Assembly: GCF_050563545.1 (NCBI RefSeq)
Contig: NZ_JBNXUM010000020.1
Coordinates: 62,001 to 126,000 of the forward strand
DNA: 64,000 bases
Direction: 5' to 3'
From: Falsiroseomonas sp050563545
Lineage (GTDB): Bacteria > Pseudomonadota > Alphaproteobacteria > Acetobacterales > Acetobacteraceae
Shown here: piece after piece, positions 9,038-17,650 of the stretch
Layout: each line of letters opens with the position of its first letter
Position numbering within the stretch: position 1 is the first letter of the stretch
Position numbers and translations under genes: made by a program
The notes under the pieces: model-generated
Databases searched by the model: none
Told to the model about the DNA's origin: nothing
Seen by the model: only the letters and a program-made list of their open reading frames with translations

Positions 9038-10015
9038 ATGCGCCGTCGCCACCTGCCGCTTCTCGCGGCAGCTTCCGCCCTGGCCTTGGGCAGGCCCGCC
9101 CTGGCCCAGGATGGCTGGCCGAGCCGCCCCATCCGGATCGTGGTCACCTTCCCGCCGGGCGGGTCATCCGACATCGTCGCCCGCGTGCTGGCCGACGTGC
9201 TGTCCCAGCGCCTGCCGCAGCGCGTGATCGTGGACAACCGCCCGGGTGCCGGCGGCACGCTCGCCGCGGCCCATGTCGCGCAGCAGCCGCCCGACGGCTA
9301 CACATGGCTGCTCTCCAACACGGCGCCGATCGTGCTCTCGCCGCCGATCTACCCCAATGTCGGCTACGACCCCGTCACCAGCTTCACCCACATCGCCTAT
9401 CTCGGCTCCGCCACCACCGTGATCGTGGTCAATGCGCGCGTCGTGCCGGCGACCGACATGCCGGGCCTGATCGCCTGGATCAAGGCGCAGCGGGTCCCGC
9501 CGGGCTACGGCACCTCCGGCGCCGGTTCCGTCGGCCACATCTTCGGCGAGCAGTTCCAGGCCCGCACCGGCACGACGCTGACCCACGTCCCCTATCGTGG
9601 CAGCGCGCCGATGCAGGCCGACCTGCTCGGCGGCGCCATACCGTTGTCCTTCGACACCCTGCCGCAGAACATCGAGCACATCCGCGAAGGCCGGCTGCGC
9701 GCCATCGCCGTCACCTCCGACCGGCGGCAGCGCACCGCGCCGGAGATCCCGACCACGGCCGAGGTCGGCTATCCCGGCCTGCTCGCCGACAACTGGGTCG
9801 CGATCTCCGCCCCCGCGCGGCTGCCGCCCGCGATCAGCCAACGGATCTTCACGGAAGTCAGCGCCGCGCTGGAACTGCCGATCGTGAAGCAGCGCATGGA
9901 CGAGCACGGCTTTGACATGCGCGCCATGACCCAGCCCCAGTTCAGCGCGATGGTGGAGGAGCAGGTGCGGGTGATCGGCGGCGCCGTCCGGGCGCTCGGC
10001 ATCACCGCGCAATAG
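9038..10015 (+). CDS. Bug/TctC family periplasmic solute-binding protein
   Basis: A 325-residue binding protein with a signal peptide ending ALGRPALAQ. The ATG at 9038 is preceded by GGGAG at good spacing. Family hallmarks are WPSRPIRIVVTFPPGGSSDIVAR, the VIVDNRPGAGGTLAA loop and HVPYRGSAPMQADLLGG. Bug proteins bind carboxylates and related small acids for tripartite tricarboxylate transporters. No tctA/tctB genes are adjacent, so this is an orphan receptor, a common state in this lineage. The BMP-like gene 16 bases downstream may share its transcript. Confidence 0.92.
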   Translation: MRRRHLPLLAAASALALGRPALAQDGWPSRPIRIVVTFPPGGSSDIVARVLADVLSQRLPQRVIVDNRPGAGGTLAAAHVAQQPPDGYTWLLSNTAPIVLSPPIYPNVGYDPVTSFTHIAYLGSATTVIVVNARVVPATDMPGLIAWIKAQRVPPGYGTSGAGSVGHIFGEQFQARTGTTLTHVPYRGSAPMQADLLGGAIPLSFDTLPQNIEHIREGRLRAIAVTSDRRQRTAPEIPTTAEVGYPGLLADNWVAISAPARLPPAISQRIFTEVSAALELPIVKQRMDEHGFDMRAMTQPQFSAMVEEQVRVIGGAVRALGITAQ

Positions 10016-10031
10016 GGCCGCGCTCTCCCGC

Positions 10032-10946
10032 ATGGCTCGCACGCCTCGCGTCGTCGCGGTCTTCTTCGGCCGCCGTGGCGCGGGCAGCTTCAACGCCGCC
10101 GGCGTCACCGGCCTGTCGCGCGCGGCGGAGCGCGGCGGCTTCGTCCCCGACGCGGTGTGGGAACCCGATCCCGCCCGCCGCGCGGAGACCATCGCTGCGG
10201 CCGCCGCGCGCGCCGACCTGATCATCGCCCATGGCGGCCAGGGCGAGGCCGGCGTGCAACAGGTCGCGCCGCGCTTCCCCTCGGTCGCCTTCGCGGTCAC
10301 GCAGGGGCGCATCGCCGGCCCCAACATCGCCTGCTTCGAGGTGCTGCAGGAGCAATCCGCCTTCCTCGCCGGCGCGCTGGCGGGATGGTGGACCCGCAGC
10401 GGCACCGTCGCGCATCTCTCGGGCGAGCGGGTGCCGCCGGGGCTGCGCGGCCGCGCCGGATTCGCGGCCGGCCTAGCGCATGCCCGGCCCGGCGCGACGC
10501 TGCTGACCGGCTTCTGCGGCGACCAGCACGATCCTGGCCTTGCCGGAAGCTGGACCGCGGCGCAGTCCGCTGCCGGGGCGGATCTGCAATTCGCCATGCT
10601 CGATGGCGGGCGGCCCGGCGCCGTCGCGGCCTGCAGGGCACACGGCCTGCGCGCGATCGGCAATGTGCGGGACTGGACGGTCGAGGACGACGTCTTCCTC
10701 GCCTCCGCCGTCGCCGACAACGGCGTGGCGCTGGAAGCCGCGATCGCCGGCTTCCTCGGCGGCCGCTTCGAGGACCGGCGCATCGGGCTCGAGGAACCCG
10801 CCGCGGTGCGGCTTGCGCTGGCGCGCGACGTGGACCCCGCCCTGGCCAATCGGCTCGACGCGCTGCGCGACGCCATCAGGTCGCGCGCGATCGTCGTGCC
10901 CGAGGCGTATGACGGGCCGGAATGGCGCCCCGCCGCCGCAGCCTGA
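10032..10946 (+). CDS. BMP family (PnrA-like) solute-binding protein lacking a signal peptide
   Basis: The 304-residue protein has the two-lobe periplasmic-binding fold of the BMP/PnrA nucleoside-receptor family, with segments such as GSFNAAGVTGL, DLIIAHGGQGEAG and EQSAFLAGALAGW. It begins MARTPRVVAVFFG, directly at the first beta strand, with no signal peptide or lipobox, so as read it would stay in the cytoplasm. It follows the Bug gene closely. A receptor with an unrecognised export signal or a cytoplasmic sensor are both possible. The family call is moderately sure; the ligand is unknown. Confidence 0.7.
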   Translation: MARTPRVVAVFFGRRGAGSFNAAGVTGLSRAAERGGFVPDAVWEPDPARRAETIAAAAARADLIIAHGGQGEAGVQQVAPRFPSVAFAVTQGRIAGPNIACFEVLQEQSAFLAGALAGWWTRSGTVAHLSGERVPPGLRGRAGFAAGLAHARPGATLLTGFCGDQHDPGLAGSWTAAQSAAGADLQFAMLDGGRPGAVAACRAHGLRAIGNVRDWTVEDDVFLASAVADNGVALEAAIAGFLGGRFEDRRIGLEEPAAVRLALARDVDPALANRLDALRDAIRSRAIVVPEAYDGPEWRPAAAA

Positions 10947-11068
10947 CGGGTCGCGGCCGATTTCCACGACACTGTGAAAGAGTGTTGCGGATTGCGTACG
11001 ATGACTTCACACTTGCTGCGCCTCCGCCGGGCTTGCCGACCGGCGATGGGCTGCGGGGACAGGGCGGG

Positions 11069-11452
11069 GTGCGGCCTCTGGACGTGCTTGTGCTTGGCGA
11101 GGAGGCGGAGGTCGCCGGCGAGATAGCCGACGGCCTGGCGCTGGACGGGGTCGCCTGTCATGTCGCGGGCAGCGCGGCCGAGGCGCTGGCGCTGGTCGCG
11201 AAGGCCGCAGGCGCGATCGGCGTGGTGGTCACCGACATCCGGCTGCCCGGCAAGGATGGGCACGCGCTGGCCGAGCGGCTGGCCGGCCTGCCGGCGGAGC
11301 GGTCGGTCGAGCTCGTCTTCGTCACCGGCCCTGCCGAGCCCGCGGAGATCGGCGGCGCGGTGCTCCGCAGGCCCTTCCGCTGGGCCGAGATCAAGGCCGT
11401 GCTCGGCGCCGCGATGCGCCGCGCGGCGGCGAGGCGGGAGGAACTCGGCTAG
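11069..11452 (+). CDS. Stand-alone response-regulator receiver domain
   Basis: About 127 residues from a GTG at 11069; the frame is open further upstream, so the start is uncertain. The receiver fold is visible: DVLVLGEEAEVAGEI, then the phospho-acceptor aspartate in VVVTDIRLPGKDG, then VELVFVTGPAE. The conserved lysine of the usual KPF motif is replaced: the sequence reads LRRPFRW. There is no output domain. Single-domain receivers relay or sink phosphate or bind partners. No histidine kinase is nearby. It overlaps the convergent mscL by four bases. Confidence 0.75.
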   Translation: MRPLDVLVLGEEAEVAGEIADGLALDGVACHVAGSAAEALALVAKAAGAIGVVVTDIRLPGKDGHALAERLAGLPAERSVELVFVTGPAEPAEIGGAVLRRPFRWAEIKAVLGAAMRRAAARREELG

Positions 11453-11895
11453 ATCCTCGGCCGCGCCTTCAGCTCGTCGCGGATCTCGGCCAGCAACGCC
11501 TCGGTCGGCGTCGGGGCCTTCACCGCCTCCTCCCGCACGCGCAGCTTCGTCAGCACCTTCAGCAGCCAGAAGATGGCCAGCGCCACGATCAGGAACTTGA
11601 TGATCGCGTTGATGAAGACGCCGATCGCCAGCACCGAGGCGCCGCCCTGCCGCGTCGCCTCCAGCGACGGCCGGCGCTCCCCGCTCAGCACGATGAAGAG
11701 GTTGGAGAAGTCGATGCCGCCGATCAGCAGGCCGATGATCGGGTTGATCAGGTCCTCCACCAGGCTGCCGACGATGGTGGTGAAGGCGGCGCCGATCACG
11801 ATGCCGACCGCGAGGTCGATCACGTTGCCCCGCATGACGAAGGCCTTGAACTCGCGCAGCCAGGCCGGCTCCTTGATCGGGATCGGCGACTCCAT
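11449..11895 (-). CDS. mscL: Large-conductance mechanosensitive channel MscL
   Basis: The 148-residue inner-membrane protein opens under membrane tension to release solutes on hypo-osmotic shock. The first membrane helix carries the family signature FVMRGNVIDLAVGIVIGAAF. A periplasmic loop, a second helix (INAIIKFLIVALAIFWLLKVL) and a charged C-terminal helix follow, all at normal length. It is transcribed alone. Identification is firm. Confidence 0.97.
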   Translation of the reverse strand: MESPIPIKEPAWLREFKAFVMRGNVIDLAVGIVIGAAFTTIVGSLVEDLINPIIGLLIGGIDFSNLFIVLSGERRPSLEATRQGGASVLAIGVFINAIIKFLIVALAIFWLLKVLTKLRVREEAVKAPTPTEALLAEIRDELKARPRI

Positions 11896-11928
11896 GGGCT
11901 CCTCCGGCTTCGTTCCGATGTCGGCAGA

Positions 11929-13239
11929 CTATTCGGCAGGCGCCGCGCCGCACCAGAGGGCGATCAGCAGCGCGACCACCGCGACGCCGCGCCGGTAATC
12001 CGCGGCGTCCACCCATTCGTCGCGCCCCCCGTTCTGCGTGAGGTCGCCGCAGAGCGGCCCGAGCCCGACGCAGGGGATGCCGGACTGCACCATGGGATTG
12101 CGGATGTCCGACGAGGTGTGCAGCGGGTTGATCTCCGGGGCGGCGCCGGTGCCGGTCCGCACGGCCTCGCTCGTCACCGTCCAGAGCGGGTGGTCGAGAG
12201 CGACCTCCGCCCCCGTCACGCCGGAGACGAAGTCAAGCCGGGGCGGCGTGTCCTTCAGGAACGGATCGGCGGCGGCGGCCTCGGCGATCGCGGCCTCGAC
12301 CTCGGCCTGCACGTCGCTCAGCCTCTCGCCCGGCGGGAAGGCGAGCGCGCAGGACAGCTGCACCGCCGGCGCGACGCGGCTCGCCCGCCCATCTCCGAGC
12401 GTGCGGATGTCGCCGATCAGCAGGTTGGTGGACCGCCCGATCGCGGCATCCAGCGCGGGGTGGTGGACCCGCGCGCCGCGGCGGTCATCCAGCGCCCGCA
12501 GCGCGGCCACGACGAGCATCGCCTTCTCCACGGGATTGACCGCGACATGGGCGAAGGCGGCGTGGCCGGGCTCGTTGGTCGCGGGGAGCCGGCCCGGAAC
12601 CGTCACCTTGAAGATGAGCTGTCCCGCGGCCAGCGCCTTCACCTCCCGCATGCCGACGCCGCTTTCGGCGGGATGCAGGTAGACCGCCGCATCGGCCGTC
12701 ACGCCGCCATGAAGCAGCGCATGCACGCCGCGGGCATGACGCTTCGACGGCGTGCTGGCAAGGATGACGTCGCCCTTCGGCTTCAGGCCCGCCGCGCGCA
12801 GCACGGCGATGGCCTGCACCATGGTCGCGACCCCCGCGAGGTCGTCGGCGACGCCCCAGCCATGGATACGCCCGCCCTCCACCTCGCCGGACAGCGGGTC
12901 GTGGCGCCAGCCATGCTGCGCCTGGAAGGGCTCGCCATCGGGATGGGCGAAGAAGATCACGCTGCGCCCGCCTCCCGTGCCGGGCATCCGCGCCAGCACC
13001 GCCACACGCTCCTCCGTCGCCATCGCCGAGTCGGAGGCGAATTCGTCGCGCAGCCTGATATCCGCGGGGCGGTAGCGCCGGCGCTCCACCGCGCAGCCCA
13101 GCGCCGCGCAGGCCTCGGCGACGCGGGCCTGCACGGCGTCCTCGCCCTCGGCCTGCAGGCGGATCAGGTCGCGCAGGAAGCCCAGCGCGGCGTCGCCGCC
13201 CACCTCCGCCGCGCGCTGCACGAGCGCCACCTGGTCCAT
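11929..13239 (-). CDS. M20 family metallopeptidase-like protein with a changed catalytic segment
   Basis: This 436-residue protein has the M20 (ArgE/DapE/CPG2) fold. Metal-site motifs remain: FFAHPDGEP (histidine and aspartate), WGVADDLAGVA and the late histidine in NPLHTSSDIRNP. The place where M20 enzymes normally carry adjacent catalytic glutamates reads ASTPSKRHARGVHALL instead, so the general base appears missing or moved. It is probably an amidohydrolase-like enzyme of unknown substrate or a non-catalytic relative. The ATG at 13239 has AAGGGA upstream. The gene is divergent from the GST at 13378. Confidence 0.8.
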   Translation of the reverse strand: MDQVALVQRAAEVGGDAALGFLRDLIRLQAEGEDAVQARVAEACAALGCAVERRRYRPADIRLRDEFASDSAMATEERVAVLARMPGTGGGRSVIFFAHPDGEPFQAQHGWRHDPLSGEVEGGRIHGWGVADDLAGVATMVQAIAVLRAAGLKPKGDVILASTPSKRHARGVHALLHGGVTADAAVYLHPAESGVGMREVKALAAGQLIFKVTVPGRLPATNEPGHAAFAHVAVNPVEKAMLVVAALRALDDRRGARVHHPALDAAIGRSTNLLIGDIRTLGDGRASRVAPAVQLSCALAFPPGERLSDVQAEVEAAIAEAAAADPFLKDTPPRLDFVSGVTGAEVALDHPLWTVTSEAVRTGTGAAPEINPLHTSSDIRNPMVQSGIPCVGLGPLCGDLTQNGGRDEWVDAADYRRGVAVVALLIALWCGAAPAE

Positions 13240-13377
13240 GCCCCGTCCCTTCCCGGCCTCGGCGGGATGGTCGGGCCCGTCACGGCATCCGTCAACGCGC
13301 GGCTTGCCGAACCACCCGCCGCACCGTCATGCTGCGCCCGGGCAGGCAACCGCCGGAGGAGCGGTCGGACGCGCGCG

Positions 13378-14064
13378 ATGCGGCTGGTCATCGGGGCCAA
13401 ATGGTCCTCGACATGGACGATGCGGGGCTGGCTGGCGTGCAGGCTCTCGGGCCTGCCGTTCCGGACGGAGACGCTGTTCCTCTCGCGCCCCGACAGCAAG
13501 GCGAGGCTGGCCGAGGCCTCGCCCACCGGGCTGATCCCGGTGCTGGAGCATGACGGCTTCCTCGTCACCGACACCATGGCGATCGCGGAGTACCTGTGGG
13601 AGCTCGCGCCGGGCTGCGACATCTGGCCCGCGGATCGCCGCGCGCGCACCGTCGCGCGGATGTCGGCGTCCGAGATGCACGCGCATTTCGCGGAGCTGCG
13701 CGCGGCGCTGCCGATGAACCTGGTCAAGCGCTGGCCGATCGCCAACGGCATCCCCTCCAACGTCAAGCTGCTGGGACGGCCGGGGGTGGAGGCGCAGGTC
13801 GCCCGCGTGCAGAAAAGCTGGCGGCAGACGCGCGCGGCCTGGGGGCAGGGCGGGCCTTATCTCTTCGGCGCGCGCTTCTGCTTCGCCGATGCGATGTGGG
13901 CGCCGATGGCCAGCCGCTTCCGCACCTATTCCGTGGCACTCGCCCCCGACGCGCAGGCCTATGCCGAGGCCGTGCTGTCGCACCCCTTCGTCGCGGAATG
14001 GGTCGCGGGGGCGGAGGCGGAGGCGCGGGAGATCGGCTGGGACGCCTGCGCGGCCTGGCCGTGA
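13378..14064 (+). CDS. Glutathione S-transferase family protein
   Basis: The 228-residue protein has a thioredoxin-fold N-terminal domain (WSSTWTMRGWLACRLSG, then the cis-proline and glutathione site SPTGLIPVLEHDGFLVTDTMAIAEYL) and an all-helical C-terminal domain with FCFADAMWAPMASRF. It is a cytoplasmic conjugating or isomerising enzyme; the substrate is unknown. GGAGGA lies 17 bases before the ATG, rather far, so the start has some doubt. Followed by the MgtC-like gene on the same strand. Confidence 0.88.
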   Translation: MRLVIGAKWSSTWTMRGWLACRLSGLPFRTETLFLSRPDSKARLAEASPTGLIPVLEHDGFLVTDTMAIAEYLWELAPGCDIWPADRRARTVARMSASEMHAHFAELRAALPMNLVKRWPIANGIPSNVKLLGRPGVEAQVARVQKSWRQTRAAWGQGGPYLFGARFCFADAMWAPMASRFRTYSVALAPDAQAYAEAVLSHPFVAEWVAGAEAEAREIGWDACAAWP

Positions 14065-14149
14065 TTTCGGTGCCTCGGGCGCCGGCGCGCCTCCGGCGCC
14101 TGGCGTTCGCGGCCCCGGCCGGCGTCGGCCGCCTCTCCGGACGCGTTGA

Positions 14150-15415
14150 ATGGGAACCGACCCCGAGACCCTGATCCGTCGCCTCGCCGTGGCGCTGGCG
14201 ATCGGCCTGCTGGTGGGCGCCGAGCGCCACTGGCGCGAGCGCGACGAGGCCGCGGGCAGCCGCACCATGGGCGTGCGCACCTTCGGCCTGATCGGGCTGT
14301 TCGGCGGCGTCATGGCGGCACTCGGCGCGGAGCTCGACGGCATCGGCACCGCGCTGATGGTCGCGGGCGGTTTGGGCGCGCTGGTCGCGACCGTCCTGCC
14401 CTTCGCGCTGCGCGAGGCCGCCGCCGCCGGCAGCGTCGGCGCCACCACCCCGGTCGCGGCGCTGGCGACCTATGCGCTCGGCGCGCTCGCCGTGCTGGGG
14501 GCGCCTCAGGCCGCGGGCGCCGCGGCGGTGGCGATGACCGCGGTGCTCGCCGCGCGGGAATCCCTGCACGAGCTCATGGCGCGCATCACCTGGGCGGAGC
14601 TGCGATCGGCCATCGTGCTGCTGTCCATGACGCTGCTCGTGCTGCCGCTGGTGCCCGACGCGCCGGTCGCCTGGCTTGCCGGCGTCAACCCGCACGAGGT
14701 CTGGATGCTGGCCATCCTGCTCGCCGGCGTGTCCTTCGCGGGCTATCTCGCGGAGAGGCTCGCCGGCGCGGGGAAGGGGCTGCTGCTGGCGGGGGCCGCG
14801 GGTGGGCTGGTCTCCTCCACGGCGGTCACGCTCGGCAATGCCGGCGCGGCAGCGCAGGGCGGGTCCGCGGTGCCGCTTGCGGCAGGCGCGCTGGTGGCGG
14901 GCGCGGTCGCCTGCCTGCGCACGCTGGTGCTGGTCTTCATCGTCTCGCCCGACACCGCCTGGCGGCTGGCGGCGGCGCTGCTGGCGGCGGCCGCGGCGAT
15001 GGGCATCGCCGCCACCTTGCTCGCCCGGCGCGGCATGACCGCGCTGGAGGACGGACGACGGCCCGACAATCCCTTCGAGCTGAAATCCGTGCTGCGCATG
15101 GCGCTGCTGCTGGGCGGCGTGGGCGCGGTGGCGAAGCTCGCCGCCACGCATTTCGGCCAGGCCGCCGTGGTCGCCGTCGCGGCGCTGACGGGGCTGGCGG
15201 ATGTGGATGCGATCGCGCTGTCCGTGCCGCTGCTGGCGCCGGCCACGGTCACCACGTCGCTCGCCGCGACCGCGGTCGCGGTCGCCGTCGCGTCGAACAT
15301 CGTCGCCAAGGCGGGTTACGCCGCCGCGCTGGGCCGCAGGGCCTATGCGGTGCCGTATTGCGCGGGCTCCGCCGCCGCGCTGGCCGCCGGCGGCGTGGCA
15401 CTGTTCCTGGTCTGA
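14150..15415 (+). CDS. MgtC/SapB family membrane protein with DUF4010 domain
   Basis: A 421-residue integral membrane protein. The first ~140 residues form the MgtC/SapB domain (LAIGLLVGAERHWRERDE and SRTMGVRTFGLIGLFGGV). The remaining ~270 form a DUF4010 domain of repeated hydrophobic helices with GGLVSSTAVTLGNAG and LTGLADVDAIALSV. The fusion is common in proteobacteria and is guessed to transport or sense cations; no substrate is established. It ends one base before the end of the convergent cupin gene. Confidence 0.88.
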   Translation: MGTDPETLIRRLAVALAIGLLVGAERHWRERDEAAGSRTMGVRTFGLIGLFGGVMAALGAELDGIGTALMVAGGLGALVATVLPFALREAAAAGSVGATTPVAALATYALGALAVLGAPQAAGAAAVAMTAVLAARESLHELMARITWAELRSAIVLLSMTLLVLPLVPDAPVAWLAGVNPHEVWMLAILLAGVSFAGYLAERLAGAGKGLLLAGAAGGLVSSTAVTLGNAGAAAQGGSAVPLAAGALVAGAVACLRTLVLVFIVSPDTAWRLAAALLAAAAAMGIAATLLARRGMTALEDGRRPDNPFELKSVLRMALLLGGVGAVAKLAATHFGQAAVVAVAALTGLADVDAIALSVPLLAPATVTTSLAATAVAVAVASNIVAKAGYAAALGRRAYAVPYCAGSAAALAAGGVALFLV

Positions 15416-15416
15416 C

Positions 15417-15914
15417 TCAGAACCCGCCCTTGCGGTGGATCGGGTCGATCCACAGAACCTTCTCCGGCTTCTCCACGGGCTCGATGTCGAGGTTCACCAC
15501 CACCGCCTCGTTGTCCGACCGCACGAGCACGCATTCCAGCGTCTCGTCCGTGGAGGCATTGATCTCCTGGTGCGGGACATAGGGGGGGACGAAGATGAAG
15601 TCGCCGGGGCCGGCCTCGGCGACGAATTCCAGCTTCTCGCCCCAGCGCATGCGTGCCCGGCCGCGGACGACGTAGATCACGCTCTCCAGCGCGCCGTGGT
15701 GATGCGCGCCGGTCTTGGCGTCGGGGTGGATGTGCACCGTGCCCGCCCAGATCCTCTGCGCGCCGACCCGCGCGGCGTTGATCGCCGCCGCGCGGTTCAT
15801 CCCCGGCGTCTGCGCGGTGTTGGCGTCGAGGCTGTCGCCGGGGATGACGCGCACGCCGCTGTGCTTCCAGCCGTCGGGCGGGACGGAATGATGCTCATGG
15901 CCATCATGCGGCAT
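15417..15914 (-). CDS. Cupin domain protein
   Basis: A 165-residue single-cupin protein. Metal-binding motif 1 is visible as HIHPDAKTGAHHHGALESVIYVV, and motif 2 as PGDFIFVPPYVPHQEIN. The ATG at 15914 was chosen because AGGAG lies eight bases upstream. The N-terminus is histidine-rich (HDGHEHHS) and might add metal binding. Single-domain cupins of this type are small metalloenzymes or sugar/ligand-binding proteins. No pathway is evident from the neighbours (MgtC-like gene and OmpA protein). Confidence 0.85.
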   Translation of the reverse strand: MPHDGHEHHSVPPDGWKHSGVRVIPGDSLDANTAQTPGMNRAAAINAARVGAQRIWAGTVHIHPDAKTGAHHHGALESVIYVVRGRARMRWGEKLEFVAEAGPGDFIFVPPYVPHQEINASTDETLECVLVRSDNEAVVVNLDIEPVEKPEKVLWIDPIHRKGGF

Positions 15915-15972
15915 GGCGAGTTCTCCTGCTGCGCCGTGGCAGGGAAGGCCGGCGCGGCGCGCGAGGCAAGCC

Positions 15973-16548
15973 TCAGCGCTGCAGCAGAACGTCCACCCGG
16001 CGGTTGCGCTGCCGGCCTTCGGGGTTGTCGCGGCCCTCGATCGTGTTGGGCGCAACCGGGTCGGATTCGCCGCGGCCGCTGGCCTGCATCGGCGGCAGGC
16101 CCTGCTCATGCGCCTCGAGCCACTGCTCCACGCTGCGCGCGCGGCGTTCCGACAGCGCCTGGTTGTAGCTGTCCGAGCCCACGGAATCCGTGTGACCGAC
16201 GATGGAGACGCTGCTCGGCTTCCTCTCCCGGATGATCGCGGCGACGCGGTTCAGCGCCTCGGCGGCCTCGGGGCGCAGCTCCGCCTTGTCGAAGTCGAAG
16301 AGCACGTCGTTGCGGAGCGTCAGCCGCGTCACGCGCGGGCCTTCCTCGACGACGACGACATTGGCGCCCTGCACCTCCACGGCCTGGCCGGGCGCGACGG
16401 TGCCGATCGGCACGCCGCCCTGCTCGATCACCGCGGGACGGGGCGGCGCCTGGCGTTCGATGGTGACGGCGCCGGTCGCGGCCTCCTGCGCGGCGGCGAG
16501 GCCGGGCGCGAGCAGCAGCGCGGCGACGGCGAGGCGGTGGCGGGGCAT
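15973..16548 (-). CDS. OmpA family outer-membrane/peptidoglycan-associated protein
   Basis: The 191-residue protein starts at the ATG at 16548, preceded by GGAGGAG, with a signal peptide ending APGLAAAQ. The C-terminal ~110 residues form an OmpA-like domain: DVLFDFDKAELRPEAAEALN, VSIVGHTDSVGSDSYNQALSERRA and ASGRGESDPVAPN, ending NRRVDV. This domain binds diaminopimelate in peptidoglycan. There is no beta-barrel, so it is a soluble periplasmic or outer-membrane-tethered protein. Transcribed towards the cupin gene, divergent from the small lipoprotein at 16690. Confidence 0.9.
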   Translation of the reverse strand: MPRHRLAVAALLLAPGLAAAQEAATGAVTIERQAPPRPAVIEQGGVPIGTVAPGQAVEVQGANVVVVEEGPRVTRLTLRNDVLFDFDKAELRPEAAEALNRVAAIIRERKPSSVSIVGHTDSVGSDSYNQALSERRARSVEQWLEAHEQGLPPMQASGRGESDPVAPNTIEGRDNPEGRQRNRRVDVLLQR

Positions 16549-16689
16549 CTCGGTCTCCTCCGTTGCGGGACGGAGACAACGCACAAGGGCCCGTCCGGTC
16601 CCGTCACGAGAAAATCACCAGAGGCGAAGGACACGCCGGGGTCTGTCGATGGTTATGGCCCCGCATCGCATCGAGGAGAGGAGCAGAAG

Positions 16690-16881
16690 ATGTCACGCGT
16701 CCTTCGCAGCCTGACCATGGCCGCCGTGCTGGCCGCCGCCGGCGGATTGGCCTCCGCCTGCACCTATGTCGAGCGCGAGCGTCCGCCGCAGCAGGCGACC
16801 GTCGTCGTGCCGCAGCAGCAGCCCGCGACCACCTATGTCGCGCCGGCCCAGCCGACCGTGACGGTCCGCCCGGGCTACTGA
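16690..16881 (+). CDS. Small putative lipoprotein
   Basis: A 63-residue protein. GGAGAGGAGCAGAAG precedes the ATG at 16690. A hydrophobic signal (AAVLAAAGGLASAC) ends in a cysteine at about residue 24, an imperfect lipobox. The mature part is only ~40 residues, rich in Gln, Pro, Thr and Val (VVVPQQQPATTYVAP). It is probably a small secreted or outer-membrane lipoprotein. Function unknown. Divergent from the OmpA gene, with which it may share regulation. Confidence 0.7.
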   Translation: MSRVLRSLTMAAVLAAAGGLASACTYVERERPPQQATVVVPQQQPATTYVAPAQPTVTVRPGY

Positions 16882-16947
16882 GCGCCGGCGCGCCGCGCCT
16901 ATCGCGGCATTGACGGCCGCCGTGCCGCGCCGGCATCCCGGCGCGGC

Positions 16948-17601
16948 ATGGCGCGTTTTCGCGAATCGTCGCTCTACGCCGCGGTGAAGGCGCATCTCCT
17001 CGGACTCGGGCTCGATCCCAAGGGCGAGGTGATGGGCTGCGACGTCGTCGCGATCCGGGCGGGCGATCCGCCCTTCCTGGTGATTGCGGAGATGAAGGCG
17101 GGCTTCACGCTGGAACTCGTGCTGCAGGGCGTGGACCGCGCGCCCTGCTGCGACGAGGTCTGGCTGGCGGTGCGGATGACGCGCAGCGGGCGCGACCGAG
17201 ACCGCCGCGCGCACCGCCTCTGCCGCATGCTGGGATTCGGGCTGCTGGCGGTGACGGTCTCGACCGGCCGCGTTGAGGTACTGGCCGAGCCCGCGCCGTA
17301 CCGCCCGCGCCGCAACCTGCCGCGCCGGGCCGGGCTGCTGAAGGAACACCGGCGCCGCCAGGGCGATCCCACCCCTGGCGGCGGCAACCGCCGTCCCGTG
17401 ATGACCGCCTATCGCCAGGCCGCGCTGCGCTGCGCCGAGGCGCTGCGCGACGGCCCGCGTCGCCCGCGCGAGGTGAAGGCGCTGGAACCCGACGCGCCGG
17501 CGATCCTGCTGCGCAACGTCTATGGCTGGTTCGAGCGCGTCGAGCGCGGCGTCTACGACCTGACGGCGAAGGGCCGCGCCGCGCTGGCCGGCCCGGCCTG
17601 A
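16948..17601 (+). CDS. DUF2161 family protein, putative PD-(D/E)XK-type phosphodiesterase
   Basis: The 217-residue protein carries the DUF2161 signature: KGEVMGCDVVAIR then VIAEMKAGFTLELVLQGVDR, where the Asp and Glu-x-Lys match a PD-(D/E)XK nuclease core. The middle is very basic (GRDRDRRAHRLCR, YRPRRNLPRR). The C-terminal part (from VMTAYRQAALRCAEALRDG) looks like a winged-helix DNA-binding segment. It is a predicted cytoplasmic nuclease of unknown role, single copy in many alphaproteobacteria. It stands alone here. Confidence 0.82.
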   Translation: MARFRESSLYAAVKAHLLGLGLDPKGEVMGCDVVAIRAGDPPFLVIAEMKAGFTLELVLQGVDRAPCCDEVWLAVRMTRSGRDRDRRAHRLCRMLGFGLLAVTVSTGRVEVLAEPAPYRPRRNLPRRAGLLKEHRRRQGDPTPGGGNRRPVMTAYRQAALRCAEALRDGPRRPREVKALEPDAPAILLRNVYGWFERVERGVYDLTAKGRAALAGPA

Positions 17602-17650
17602 GCGCGCCGCGCCGCACGGCGCCGCCTGCCGGCGAAGCCTCCGATCGCGG

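Noticed and set aside
9164..12016. 950-codon minus-strand open frame
   Set aside because: It runs antisense through the Bug, BMP and receiver genes; composition and lack of motifs mark it as a shadow.
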